DNA of 64,000 nucleotides from Promethearchaeota archaeon (GTDB lineage Archaea; Asgardarchaeota; Lokiarchaeia; Sigyniarchaeales; SOKP01). A model generated the notes under the pieces. That model was not told the origin of the DNA. It made no database searches and worked only from the letters and a program-made list of their open reading frames with translations. The stretch spans positions 186,001 through 250,000 of the forward strand of contig JAHPZA010000010.1 in the NCBI GenBank assembly GCA_019058445.1, in the 5' to 3' direction. This document shows positions 20,648-30,405 of the stretch, piece by piece. Numbering within the stretch: position 1 is the first letter of the stretch; each line of letters begins with the position of its first letter. The translations under genes were made by a program, and so were the position numbers.

Positions 20648-21925
20648 TCAATTATTTTGTTGAAATGGGAGAATTTGTGGTCCATTTGGCAAGATTAAGA
20701 TTTTTGCTTCATTTCCATGCTTATTTAAACTCACTTCAATTGCCTCTTCAACAGAATTAGCGTATTTTAACCCAATATTGCCAATTTCGTCCTTAGTTAA
20801 TTTGGAAACTATATAGATCTCAGCTTTCATCATTATCCTTGTTAAAACTTGGATTTCCCATTGATCAGGAATAATGATTTCTTTGTTTAGGATTTGGTTA
20901 TAGATTGTTTTAGGAGTCTTACCCGAATAAATTAATTGTTTAAAATTATCGTGTCCAATACCATCAGAAAGTTCATTAACAGAAATGATCGTTCCATTTT
21001 TCTTTACAGCCAATTCTCCTATGGCCATGCTTTTCACTGCCTGGTAAAGATTAAGATCTAAAGGGTATCCTCCATTCCCGCAAATTACAATGTCATACGG
21101 TTCTGCGATTTCTTTAAATACTGTAGTAAATTGGTAATTTACGAGTTGTTCATGAACGGCCTCCAAATCACCGGAAGCAACTTGCGTGATTTCATGATTT
21201 TCATTAATACACACATTCATTACGAAATCAGCTCCAATTAATTTCGATATTTCCATGGAAATTTTATGCATTGGATTTTTCTTATAGATCCCAAAGCGAG
21301 CATAAGGAGAGGCAATGTTTTCAGCAGAATGATTCGCTTGTATAGTTTCTTCACCAGCTATTCCTGGAACAATAGATTTTCTACCCCCAGAAAAGCCTAA
21401 GAAAAAATGAGGCTCAACATAGCCGGTTAGGATCTTTAAATCGCTTTCACAGTAATGTTTGTTTATATAGATTGGAATATTATCTGAGGTATCTCCGAAA
21501 TACTTCTGCGAATCTTTATCAGTTGCATCATGATCTATTACTTTCAACCGGCTCCTTAAATCTTTACCTAGTATTCTAATTATTTCTTCCTCGCGAGATT
21601 GACGGTGGAGTCCTGTCGCAAATAAGATTAATATTTTGTCGTCTTGTATTCCATATTCATTTAATTTTTTAATTAAGCCCTCAAGGATTATATGAGAAGG
21701 CACAGGACGCGTAGCGTCATTGACCACTATACAGACCCTATTTATTTCCTTTTTTTTTTTAATAATATCGTTTAAAGGAAGGCATCCAATTGGATTCTCT
21801 ATTGAATTCATTATTTTTTGAACAGGATTTTTTATAACTACTTGCTCCTTTGGATGGATGATTGTAACATTCCAAGAGGGATCAATTCCAATTTCCAATC
21901 CTTCTTCACCATAATCAAATTTCAT
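20648..21925 (-). CDS. larA: LarA-family nickel-dependent lactate racemase
   Basis: NDATRPVPSHIILEGLI, ATGLHRQSREEE, ILTGYVEPHFFLGFSGGRKSIVPGIAG, NHSAEN. Confidence 0.9.
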   Translation of the reverse strand: MKFDYGEEGLEIGIDPSWNVTIIHPKEQVVIKNPVQKIMNSIENPIGCLPLNDIIKKKKEINRVCIVVNDATRPVPSHIILEGLIKKLNEYGIQDDKILILFATGLHRQSREEEIIRILGKDLRSRLKVIDHDATDKDSQKYFGDTSDNIPIYINKHYCESDLKILTGYVEPHFFLGFSGGRKSIVPGIAGEETIQANHSAENIASPYARFGIYKKNPMHKISMEISKLIGADFVMNVCINENHEITQVASGDLEAVHEQLVNYQFTTVFKEIAEPYDIVICGNGGYPLDLNLYQAVKSMAIGELAVKKNGTIISVNELSDGIGHDNFKQLIYSGKTPKTIYNQILNKEIIIPDQWEIQVLTRIMMKAEIYIVSKLTKDEIGNIGLKYANSVEEAIEVSLNKHGNEAKILILPNGPQILPFQQNN

Positions 21926-21937
21926 TGGTGTTTTACC

Positions 21938-23677
21938 TCAATTTGAATTATGAATAATCTCTCGAGCTTTTTCGAAAATTTGGTAGGTTTCAACGCCCGC
22001 AGGACATTTTTCCATGCAAAGACCGCATAGAGTACATGAATGAAAAATATCATTAATTAAACTAGTTAGCTTGAGATCGTCATAGACTAATCCATATAAA
22101 ATACCCAATCTCCCTCGTGGGCTATATGCCTCCGATTTATAATTAATTCTCGAGGGACAGGTTGCTATACAAAATCCACATCCCATACAATTTAGTTCTA
22201 AGATTTTATCTTTTTGATTTTTTAATCTCCTTAGTATTTTGGTTGTTTTAATGGGAATTCCATCAGCTTTACCTTGTCCGGGATTCAAAATCATATTTGG
22301 ATCAAATAGTCGTTTCAAGTTGTACATAATATCTAAAACTTTTGGATCGTGCTCTAACTGGAGATAATGTGTTTTAATTTTTCCAATTCCATGTTCACCG
22401 GTTATAGTTCCACCAACAGGAGTAATAACCATTGTATATAAGTAACTTAAAGCAACATGATAATTTTCTACGTCATTTTCATTATTTTCATTGAATAAGA
22501 AAGTAGGGTGTAGATTTCCCTCCATATGTCCGAAAGTTGCAATTTTAATATTTGGTAGGTTTAATTTTTCAGGGATTATTTCTATCTCTTTGACAACTTT
22601 CGCAAAATCAGTTATTTGAATGGTACAATCCTCTAAACAGGCTGTGGGACTAATCCTCGCCAAAGCTGGTAAAGCATTTTTTCGAGCTGTTATTAATTCC
22701 TCTCGTTCCTCATAATCAGAAGCAATCTTATGCAGGATGGGTTCCCTTTCAAGCAGAATATCATTTAATTTTGAGAAATTTTCACTGATTTCTTTTTCAT
22801 TGTTCCCATCAATTTCAGCTAAGAGAACATAACCTTTTGGATAATTCTCAAATTCCCCACCTAAATATTCAAACACTGCCTGTGTAGTAAGCCGATCTAA
22901 AAATTCTAGTAAATTAGGTATAATACCTTCTTTTCTTAGTTTAATAACGGACTGACTAATATCTTCAATATTTTTAAAAATATAGAAGCCAAGTTTCCTT
23001 CTCTTTGGCAATGGTTTTATTCTTAATCCTATTTTAGTAATAATTCCCAAAGTTCCCTCTGAACCTACAATTAAATCTTTTAAATTATAAGAAGAAACCG
23101 ATTTAAGAACTTTTGAACCTAAATTTATGATCTCCCCATTTGCGAGAATCATTTCTAAATATAAGACATAATCTTTTGTCACTCCGTATTTAAAGGCTTG
23201 AACTCCTCCTGAATTGGTAGCGACCATTCCTCCGACGGTACAAACTGTACTAGACGCGGGATCTGGAGGGAAAAAATATCCAAAATCTTTTAATTTTTCA
23301 TTTAGATCATCGCAAATTACTCCCGGTTCTACTTCTACTAAATTATTCTCAATATCAATAGAAATGATTTTATTCATTGCGCTTAAATCGAGGATGATTC
23401 CTCCATAAGCGCTTTTGGACCCGGCGGATAAGCTAGTACCGCTTCCTCTAGGGGTAATAGGAATTAGATATTCATTGGCTAATTTGACAATCTCTGAAAT
23501 TTGTTTAGCAGTTTGGGGCATGAGGATTAGTTCAGGAATCCACTCTTTTTCAAAAATAGTACTTCCAAAAGCATAACTCCATCTTATTTCATAATCTGAA
23601 AAGCAATTAGTTTCTCCAATGATTTCCTTAAACTTCTGTAGGAGTTCATCGGTAATTTTCTGATAACATGAAGTCAT
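21938..23677 (-). CDS. GlcD/D-lactate dehydrogenase-type FAD oxidoreductase fused to a 2x[4Fe-4S] module
   Basis: ITPRGSGTSLSAGSKSAYGGIILDLS FAD-binding motif; GEHGIGKIK; C-terminal CMGCGFCIATCPSR and CTLCGLCMEKCPAG cysteine motifs. Confidence 0.9.
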   Translation of the reverse strand: MTSCYQKITDELLQKFKEIIGETNCFSDYEIRWSYAFGSTIFEKEWIPELILMPQTAKQISEIVKLANEYLIPITPRGSGTSLSAGSKSAYGGIILDLSAMNKIISIDIENNLVEVEPGVICDDLNEKLKDFGYFFPPDPASSTVCTVGGMVATNSGGVQAFKYGVTKDYVLYLEMILANGEIINLGSKVLKSVSSYNLKDLIVGSEGTLGIITKIGLRIKPLPKRRKLGFYIFKNIEDISQSVIKLRKEGIIPNLLEFLDRLTTQAVFEYLGGEFENYPKGYVLLAEIDGNNEKEISENFSKLNDILLEREPILHKIASDYEEREELITARKNALPALARISPTACLEDCTIQITDFAKVVKEIEIIPEKLNLPNIKIATFGHMEGNLHPTFLFNENNENDVENYHVALSYLYTMVITPVGGTITGEHGIGKIKTHYLQLEHDPKVLDIMYNLKRLFDPNMILNPGQGKADGIPIKTTKILRRLKNQKDKILELNCMGCGFCIATCPSRINYKSEAYSPRGRLGILYGLVYDDLKLTSLINDIFHSCTLCGLCMEKCPAGVETYQIFEKAREIIHNSN

Positions 23678-23812
23678 AGCTAAGATCTATTTTGTACAAT
23701 ATTTATTATTTTAAACAATTCTGGCTTAAAATTATTACTTATTATGAATATTAGATACTTCTATTTTAAATGAATTAAAATTATTTAAAATTCACTCGAA
23801 TCAAAAACAATT

Positions 23813-24745
23813 TTATATAGAGTGAGTTTTCATATACTGCAATCCATCATCTAAACTATAAACTTTTAATTCTGAGCCGAGGAGTGTTTTAAGTTTGCTG
23901 ATATCTAATCCCGCATTTTTGGGACGTACTGCTTGCTGCTTTAGAGATGCTAAGGGGGAGATTAATGATTTATTAAGATTAAAAACATCCGCACAATGAA
24001 TAGCCATCTCATATCTATTTATAGCCCCATCTCCTGCTGTATGGTATATTCCTGTTGCCTCTTTTTCAATGAGTTTTAAAATTATTTCCGCTAAATTTTT
24101 CACAAATGTTGGAGAGTTTATTTGAGTAGTTACAATGGAAATTGGTTCATCTAGTTCCAATTTCTTTAAAATCCAAGTTATAAAATTTAATTTGGATTTA
24201 TTCCAGCCATATAAGACAGCAGTTCTGCAGATAAGATAATCGAGATTTGAATTAATAATTGCTAATTCGGCATCATATTTTGTTTTGGCATAAAATGAAA
24301 GCGGATTTGGAGTATCAGTTTCATTATATAATCCCTCTTTTTTAGTCCCATCAAATACAAAATCAGTAGACATAAAAATTAGTTTTGAATCAGCTGTTTG
24401 ACATGCTTTAATTACATTTTGAGGGCCCTCAGTATTTATTTTTTTAGCTAACTCTTTATTCACTTCGCATTCATCAACATCGGTCATCGCAGCTGTAAGT
24501 AGGGTAATGTCCGGAGATATATTTATTATTTTCTTTACAGCATCATCTGCATTGGTAATATCAATATGATAAAAAGGCATTTTAGGATTAATATTTGAAT
24601 TGGATATGTCAGCGGTAACAAAATGAAATTGATTTTCGGATGTTTCGTATTCCTCTTTGAATCGGAGTAAATTTGTGCCTAAGAATCCATTAGCACCAAT
24701 AATCAATATTTTCAAGGTATCATCTGTTAAGGTATTGTTTTTCAT
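23813..24745 (-). CDS. rmlD: dTDP-4-dehydrorhamnose reductase
   Basis: ILIIGANGFLGTNLLRF, TAAMTDVDECE, STDFVFDGTK, YAKTKYDAE. Confidence 0.9.
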   Translation of the reverse strand: MKNNTLTDDTLKILIIGANGFLGTNLLRFKEEYETSENQFHFVTADISNSNINPKMPFYHIDITNADDAVKKIINISPDITLLTAAMTDVDECEVNKELAKKINTEGPQNVIKACQTADSKLIFMSTDFVFDGTKKEGLYNETDTPNPLSFYAKTKYDAELAIINSNLDYLICRTAVLYGWNKSKLNFITWILKKLELDEPISIVTTQINSPTFVKNLAEIILKLIEKEATGIYHTAGDGAINRYEMAIHCADVFNLNKSLISPLASLKQQAVRPKNAGLDISKLKTLLGSELKVYSLDDGLQYMKTHSI

Positions 24746-25742
24746 AAAAAGTTAAATATTCTTTGGTGATTATATTATTAAGCCAGTTTTTATTGTCCAA
24801 ATACCATTGGACAGTTAATTTTAACCCTTCCCTGAAATTAACTTCTGGTTTCCAATGCAATTCTTTCCGAATTTTATTATAATTGATAGCATATCTTAGA
24901 TCGTGGCCAGGTCGATCTTTCACGAATGATATTAGCGATTCTGGTTTATTAATTATTTTTAATAGCTTTTTAATCAAATTAATATTGGAGTATTCACAAT
25001 CAGCTCCGATATTATAAATCTCTCCTTCCCTTCCTTCTATTAAGACTTTTAAAATTGCAGAGCAATGATCAGTAACATATATCCAATCCCTTACATTTAT
25101 CCCTTGCCCATATACAGGCAGTTCCTTATCTTGGAGTGCATTATTTAACATTAATGGAATTAATTTTTCAGGGAATTGGTATGGGCCATAATTGTTTGAA
25201 CAACGAGTTATGTTCACTGGGAGTTGAAATGTTTTAAAATAGGCTCTTACTAAGAGATCCCCAGATGCCTTGCTGGCAGAATAAGGACTATTAGGTTTTA
25301 ATCGATTATTCTCCTCAAATGGAGGATCATCGAGGCTTAGTGATCCATACACCTCATCTGTGGAGATTTGGATATATTTCTTTATCTTGTTTTTTCTAAC
25401 TGCATTTAATAAAGTCTGCGTTCCAATTACATTGGTTTGGACTACTACATTCGGGTTGTCAATTGACCTATCCACATGAGACTCCGCTGCGAAATTGATA
25501 ATAAATTCAATCTTTTCCTTGTTAATTATTTTGTCAACTGTCTCAAAATCATTTATATCCGCTTTGTAAAAATTGTATCTTTCAGGATAAATTTGTTCAA
25601 TATCTTTTAAGTTTTCAGGATTTCCGGCATATGTCAATTTATCTAGATTGACAACTTTAAAATCGTGATTTAGATTGAGAATGTATCTAATGAAATTGCT
25701 TCCTATAAAGCCCATTCCCCCAGTTACTAAAATTGTCTGCAT
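24720..25742 (-). CDS. rmlB: dTDP-glucose 4,6-dehydratase
   Basis: ILVTGGMGFIGSNFIRY, AAESHVDRSIDNP, STDEVYGSL, YSASKASGDLLVRAYF, TRCSNNYGPYQFPEKLIPL. Confidence 0.95.
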   Translation of the reverse strand: MQTILVTGGMGFIGSNFIRYILNLNHDFKVVNLDKLTYAGNPENLKDIEQIYPERYNFYKADINDFETVDKIINKEKIEFIINFAAESHVDRSIDNPNVVVQTNVIGTQTLLNAVRKNKIKKYIQISTDEVYGSLSLDDPPFEENNRLKPNSPYSASKASGDLLVRAYFKTFQLPVNITRCSNNYGPYQFPEKLIPLMLNNALQDKELPVYGQGINVRDWIYVTDHCSAILKVLIEGREGEIYNIGADCEYSNINLIKKLLKIINKPESLISFVKDRPGHDLRYAINYNKIRKELHWKPEVNFREGLKLTVQWYLDNKNWLNNIITKEYLTFYEKQYLNR

Positions 25743-25775
25743 AAATAACCAAATTTTAAAGTTTAATTGCTTAAT

Positions 25776-26237
25776 TTAACCCATTTTTATTTCCCAATCA
25801 TATTCTATTTCATCTGTATCGTAAGGCAATCGGTATTCATCGGGATTTTCATAATTATATAGTTCTGTAGGAATATTTAATACAACTATTTTTTCTCCTC
25901 CAATTGCTTTAAAACCATGCCAGATATTATTTGGAACAGTGACTAAAAGAGGATTTTTTTCACCAAAAAAGATTTCATTAATTAGTTTATATGTTGAGGA
26001 GCTCTCTCTTCCATCATATAATACAAGTTTTGCATTACCTACTAAACATATCATATTATCTGTTTGGATCTTATGTTTATGCCAAGCTTTCACAACATTC
26101 GGAAACGCGATAGTTATATAAGCTTGACCAAATTTTTGGAAGATTGGCCAATCAGAACGCAAGCATTCTTGTAAATACCCTCGTTCATCAAGAATTGGTT
26201 TTAAATTTCTAATTTTAACACCTTCAATCAAGTCCAT
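25776..26237 (-). CDS. rmlC: dTDP-4-dehydrorhamnose 3,5-epimerase-like protein
   Basis: Cupin-like sequence LKPILDERGYLQECLR, VVKAWHKHKIQTDNMICLVGNAKLVLYDGR, VPNNIWHGFKAIG; sits between rmlB and rmlA. Confidence 0.85.
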   Translation of the reverse strand: MDLIEGVKIRNLKPILDERGYLQECLRSDWPIFQKFGQAYITIAFPNVVKAWHKHKIQTDNMICLVGNAKLVLYDGRESSSTYKLINEIFFGEKNPLLVTVPNNIWHGFKAIGGEKIVVLNIPTELYNYENPDEYRLPYDTDEIEYDWEIKMG

Positions 26238-26274
26238 ATTATTAACCTAAAACACTTTTGATTTATAATCAATT

Positions 26275-27021
26275 TCATTTGACTTTATTAATTTTTTGCG
26301 ATTTTATAAAATTGCTTGATTTTAATAATGTATCAAATTTACCTGCATCGGACCAAAACCCCTTAATAATTACTGATTTTGTTTTTCCATTTTTAATATA
26401 ATAATTATTAACATCTGTAATTTCTAATTCATCCCGTTTAGAATAACCAATCTCCTTATTTACCTTTTTTATCACATTAAAGATATTCTCATCATAAAAA
26501 TACAATCCTGTAACAGCGTAATTCGTTTTAGGCGATTTTGGTTTTTCCTCAATTGATTTTATTGTTCCGTCCTCATTTAATTCTGCAACACCAAATCGTT
26601 CTGGATCTTCTACTTCTTTTAGAAATAAATAACATTCGAAATCAGTTGAATTTTTAAATTCATAAAGTTCAGAATCAAATGAATCTTCGAAGATATTATC
26701 TCCTAATATTACTGCTACTTTATTTCCTTCTATTATCTTTCTGGTAAGGAACAATGCTTCGGCAATTCCGCCTGCTCTTTGCTGATACACGTAATTAAAA
26801 TGTGCCTGAAATTCGCTACCATCTCCGAGTAATCTGATAAAATCTCCTACACTTTCACCTCCTAAAACAATGGTGATATCGGAAATTCCTGAATTCGTCA
26901 GAGTTCTTATCACTTTATATATCATTGGCTCATCATAAACCGGTAATAAATGCTTATTCGTGACATTTGTTAATGGTGATAGTCTTGATCCAGTTCCACC
27001 TGCCAAAATAACGCCTTTGAT
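26275..27021 (-). CDS. rmlA: Glucose-1-phosphate thymidylyltransferase; proposed start at ATC 27021..27019
   Basis: AGGTGSRLSPLTNVTNKHLLPVYDEPMIYKVI; the conserved [M]KGVILAGGTG beginning is encoded upstream of the ORF-track TTG start as ATC AAA GGC GTT ATT TTG. Confidence 0.9.
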   Translation of the reverse strand: MKGVILAGGTGSRLSPLTNVTNKHLLPVYDEPMIYKVIRTLTNSGISDITIVLGGESVGDFIRLLGDGSEFQAHFNYVYQQRAGGIAEALFLTRKIIEGNKVAVILGDNIFEDSFDSELYEFKNSTDFECYLFLKEVEDPERFGVAELNEDGTIKSIEEKPKSPKTNYAVTGLYFYDENIFNVIKKVNKEIGYSKRDELEITDVNNYYIKNGKTKSVIIKGFWSDAGKFDTLLKSSNFIKSQKINKVK

Positions 27022-27159
27022 ATAAATCCACCGGAAAAATTATAAAAATTGTATAAGTTAACGTACTATAATTGTACTATAATATTTTATTAGTTTTTAA
27101 TTATTATTTTTAAGAAACTTCGCTTAATACTCAATATTCTAATGATATATAATATTATG

Positions 27160-28776
27160 TTAAGAGGGAAGCTCGTATAATGCTAATGTAATATCTAACC
27201 TATAATTATACTCTTTAATTTCCTCTAAATCATATTCATCAACAATCATATCGTCTGTTTTATCTTTAGGATCTCGATAGCTTTCCCAAAAAGTAATAAT
27301 CCAAATTCGAGTAATATTATCTTTAGTGATATCTTCAAAGAATTCCTCTATTTCATCTTCATCATATATTACTTCTTCAAAATTGTCGTCTAAGTCAAAA
27401 TTATTCAAGTCACTATAATATTCCATAACATCGGAGTAGGGTCCTCCAGGATAACATAAAATAATGATATCATGGTTTTTAAATTTCTTTTTGAGTTGTT
27501 TGATACAGCCATCCCAATCTGGCTTCTGTAGATAATAAGCTCTAAATAGGGGGTAAATTGAAATATTTGTTATTAAGAAGACTGCTATAATTGAATAGAG
27601 TAATCTTTTCGATAAATGTGCTCTAATTATTGTAAGAATCTTATTATTGCTTACTATTAAATTCTTATTTGAAAATAGATGATAAAGTCCAATAGCTTCA
27701 AGGATATGTATAGGAGTCAAGACGCCAATTAAATTTTTCGCAGTAAAAGAGTTTATCACAATAAATCCAATTATGATTGTAATTCCAAATAATAATACTG
27801 GTATTACGATTATAAAGAATAATAATTCTTTAGAATTGAAAGAATCTATATCTTTATAAGTAAAAATTAGTCCAATTACAGAAATAATCGATAGAATCAT
27901 CAATGGTATATTAAGTAATAACGTTAAAACAATTATTTTGTAGACATATGGATCATTAATATTTGAGGGAACGGGTCCTAAAAATAAATTGAAAGCCCAG
28001 TAGAAGAGATATATTAAATTTAATTCCCCTCCAGCATATCCATGAGCGCCTCCCAAGAAATCTTGAACAGCATAAGGTAACCAAGGAATATAACTTGCGA
28101 CAGTAATCAGTATGGTTAAAATAACTTTTCTATATATTACTTTTTCTTTTCTATTAAAAATTAGCAATCCAATTAATAGAATACCAAAATAAATAAATCC
28201 TATATAATGGGTATATATTAGAGTTGCTCCTGTTATACTAAGATAAAGATAATTCCTAAGCTTAATTGGATCTTTTATACAAAGTATCGCAAAATAGAGA
28301 CAAATTGTAAATAATAAATGAATTAAGGAATAAGCTCGAACTTCATTTGCGTAGAAAATGGAAAAAGGAGATAAAGAATAGAGAAAGATGACAATTAATC
28401 CCAGTTTTTCATCTTTAATTTCTTTACCAATTAAATATAAAACAGGAAAAGTTAGAATACTAAATAGAACAGATAACAATCTTGTGGAGAATACTGATTT
28501 TCCAAACAGTATAATCCATCCTCTTAAGATAAGGTAATACAATGGGGGGTGAATATCTCTTATAATGACATTCCAAAAGCTATTGTTTGGAGCACTCGCA
28601 ATAGCAATACTTATAGCCTCATCTTCCCATAACTGTTCAGAAATTATATTAATTACTCTTAGGTACGTGGTAATGAATAAGAGAATTAAAAAAAGATTTT
28701 TTGAATTAAATAAATCTTTATAGTTCATTATATAACATTCGTACAATTTTGACTTATTATTATTACAACATTTCAA
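27160..28776 (-). CDS. PMT_2/ArnT-like GT-C membrane glycosyltransferase
   Basis: WEDEAISIAIA...IRDIHPPLYYLILRGWIILFGKSVFSTRLLSVLFSI, many TM helices. Start more likely at internal MNYKDLF. Confidence 0.8.
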   Translation of the reverse strand: MKCCNNNKSKLYECYIMNYKDLFNSKNLFLILLFITTYLRVINIISEQLWEDEAISIAIASAPNNSFWNVIIRDIHPPLYYLILRGWIILFGKSVFSTRLLSVLFSILTFPVLYLIGKEIKDEKLGLIVIFLYSLSPFSIFYANEVRAYSLIHLLFTICLYFAILCIKDPIKLRNYLYLSITGATLIYTHYIGFIYFGILLIGLLIFNRKEKVIYRKVILTILITVASYIPWLPYAVQDFLGGAHGYAGGELNLIYLFYWAFNLFLGPVPSNINDPYVYKIIVLTLLLNIPLMILSIISVIGLIFTYKDIDSFNSKELLFFIIVIPVLLFGITIIIGFIVINSFTAKNLIGVLTPIHILEAIGLYHLFSNKNLIVSNNKILTIIRAHLSKRLLYSIIAVFLITNISIYPLFRAYYLQKPDWDGCIKQLKKKFKNHDIIILCYPGGPYSDVMEYYSDLNNFDLDDNFEEVIYDEDEIEEFFEDITKDNITRIWIITFWESYRDPKDKTDDMIVDEYDLEEIKEYNYRLDITLALYELPS

Positions 28777-28961
28777 TACTTATTAAAATTAAGTTTGTCT
28801 AGAACTAATAATTAATTTTTAAGATTTATCCTTTTATTAGATCTTAATTTTAGTAAATCCAATTCACTATTGACTTAATCTGCCCATTTTAGTTTTGAGC
28901 TTAATAACAAGTATTCACAAGTTTATACTGATGGTTATATATGGGTAATGGCATTTGCTAA

Positions 28962-29183
28962 CGGATTACAACAGATAGTATACAGGATCCTTTTAAAATT
29001 TATCATCAAAAACATCATAAAAGGGGACGTGCCACGCACCCCGGAATAGAGTATAACCAATACCAAAGAGATGTAAAGCGAATATTAGATACCAGAGAAC
29101 TATTAACTTTTAATAGTGAGGATTGGGGTCTCAAAAATGAAATTTTATCAGAGGATCTCATCAATTTTGATGAGATAAATTAA
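28962..29183 (+). pseudogene. Orphan C-terminal-type ORF fragment without start codon
   Basis: 73 open codons after a TAA: RITTDSIQDPFKIYHQKHHKRGRATHPGIEYNQYQRDVKRILDTRELLTFNSEDWGLKNEILSEDLINFDEIN*; no ATG/GTG/TTG near its beginning; not in the ORF track. Confidence 0.4.
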
Positions 29184-29343
29184 GTTTCCATGGTAAGTGG
29201 AGCTTTTTAATTTATCAAAATTTCAAATTACAATTAAGAAAATAACGTATTTTCATTCTTTAAATAATTACATATATTATCTCAACTTATACAAATTATT
29301 CATTATAGTTTAAGATTAATTACAATACATCTTGAGAAGTTAA

Positions 29344-30357
29344 ATGAGAATATTACATGTAGGTGTTTTTTCTGATCCAGCATCGACAAATATTCAAATG
29401 GCATTAGCTATTAAAAAAAAAAAAAATAATGTTCTATGTTTTGATTATCGATATAAGAAGAAAAAAAAGGAGTTTAATCATTTTCATAAAATATTCTTGG
29501 AGAAAATAAGCAAAATTAAATTACCTTTTTTTGAAAAAATTATTGATTTTCATAGATATTATCTCTTAGGAAATTGGAAAGTAAACAGACAATTGTACTC
29601 TGAAGTAAAGAAAAATAAATATGATGTAGTATTCTTTTCGAAAACTGACATTATAAACTATAACAAAATTTCTCAATTAAAAAAATATACGCGAACTTGG
29701 TATTATTTTATGGATCCATTAAGGAATGCGATTAATATAAAAGCTCAAAAATATGCTTTATCGAGTACTTGGAGTAGCGCTACTTTTTCTAGTGTAAGTG
29801 CTTTATTTAGAAGAGAGGGTGCGAATAGTTATCATATAACAGAAGGTTATAATCCGAACATTTTTAATCCTGGTGAAAGAAATATAAAAAAATCTGTAGA
29901 TATTATTTTTGTTGGATCTAGTAGCTCTAAACGTAAAAATTATATAAATTATTTGACAAAAAACAAAATAAATATTGAATGTTTTGGTCCTGGATGGAGA
30001 AATAAATCAATTTTTATCGATGATTTAGCAGTTGTATATAGGAGAACTAAAATTATATTAAATTTTACTAGGGATAAAGTTGGTTTTTCTGATAGAGTAT
30101 TTCACGCACTTGGATCCAGAACTTTATTAATTAGCGAATACTGCCGTGATTTGGAGAAATTTTTCAAAAAAGGTTTTCATTTAGAGTGGTTTAAGACTCC
30201 AGAAGAACTTTTAAAATTAGTCAAATTTTATCTCAAGAATGAAAATTTACGAGAAAAAATTGCTATTCAAGGGTATAATTATGTACTTAAATATTTTACT
30301 TGGGAAAAAATAATTGAGAAAATTTTCAATATTATTCAAAACAAAAAGGATAATTAA
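29344..30357 (+). CDS. CgeB-like glycosyltransferase
   Basis: YHITEGYNPNIFNPGERNIKKSVDIIFVGSSSSKRKNYI..., HALGSRTLLISEYCRDLEKFF, C-terminal YNYVLKYFTWEKIIEKIF. Confidence 0.75.
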   Translation: MRILHVGVFSDPASTNIQMALAIKKKKNNVLCFDYRYKKKKKEFNHFHKIFLEKISKIKLPFFEKIIDFHRYYLLGNWKVNRQLYSEVKKNKYDVVFFSKTDIINYNKISQLKKYTRTWYYFMDPLRNAINIKAQKYALSSTWSSATFSSVSALFRREGANSYHITEGYNPNIFNPGERNIKKSVDIIFVGSSSSKRKNYINYLTKNKINIECFGPGWRNKSIFIDDLAVVYRRTKIILNFTRDKVGFSDRVFHALGSRTLLISEYCRDLEKFFKKGFHLEWFKTPEELLKLVKFYLKNENLREKIAIQGYNYVLKYFTWEKIIEKIFNIIQNKKDN

Positions 30358-30405
30358 TACAATAAGATTTAGAAAATTACTTTTAAAACTAGGACTCTTA
30401 TCAAA

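Noticed and set aside
20503-20760. 85-aa plus-strand ORF.
   Set aside because: Its 3' part overlaps the well-supported larA on the opposite strand; composition suggests an antisense/shadow ORF.
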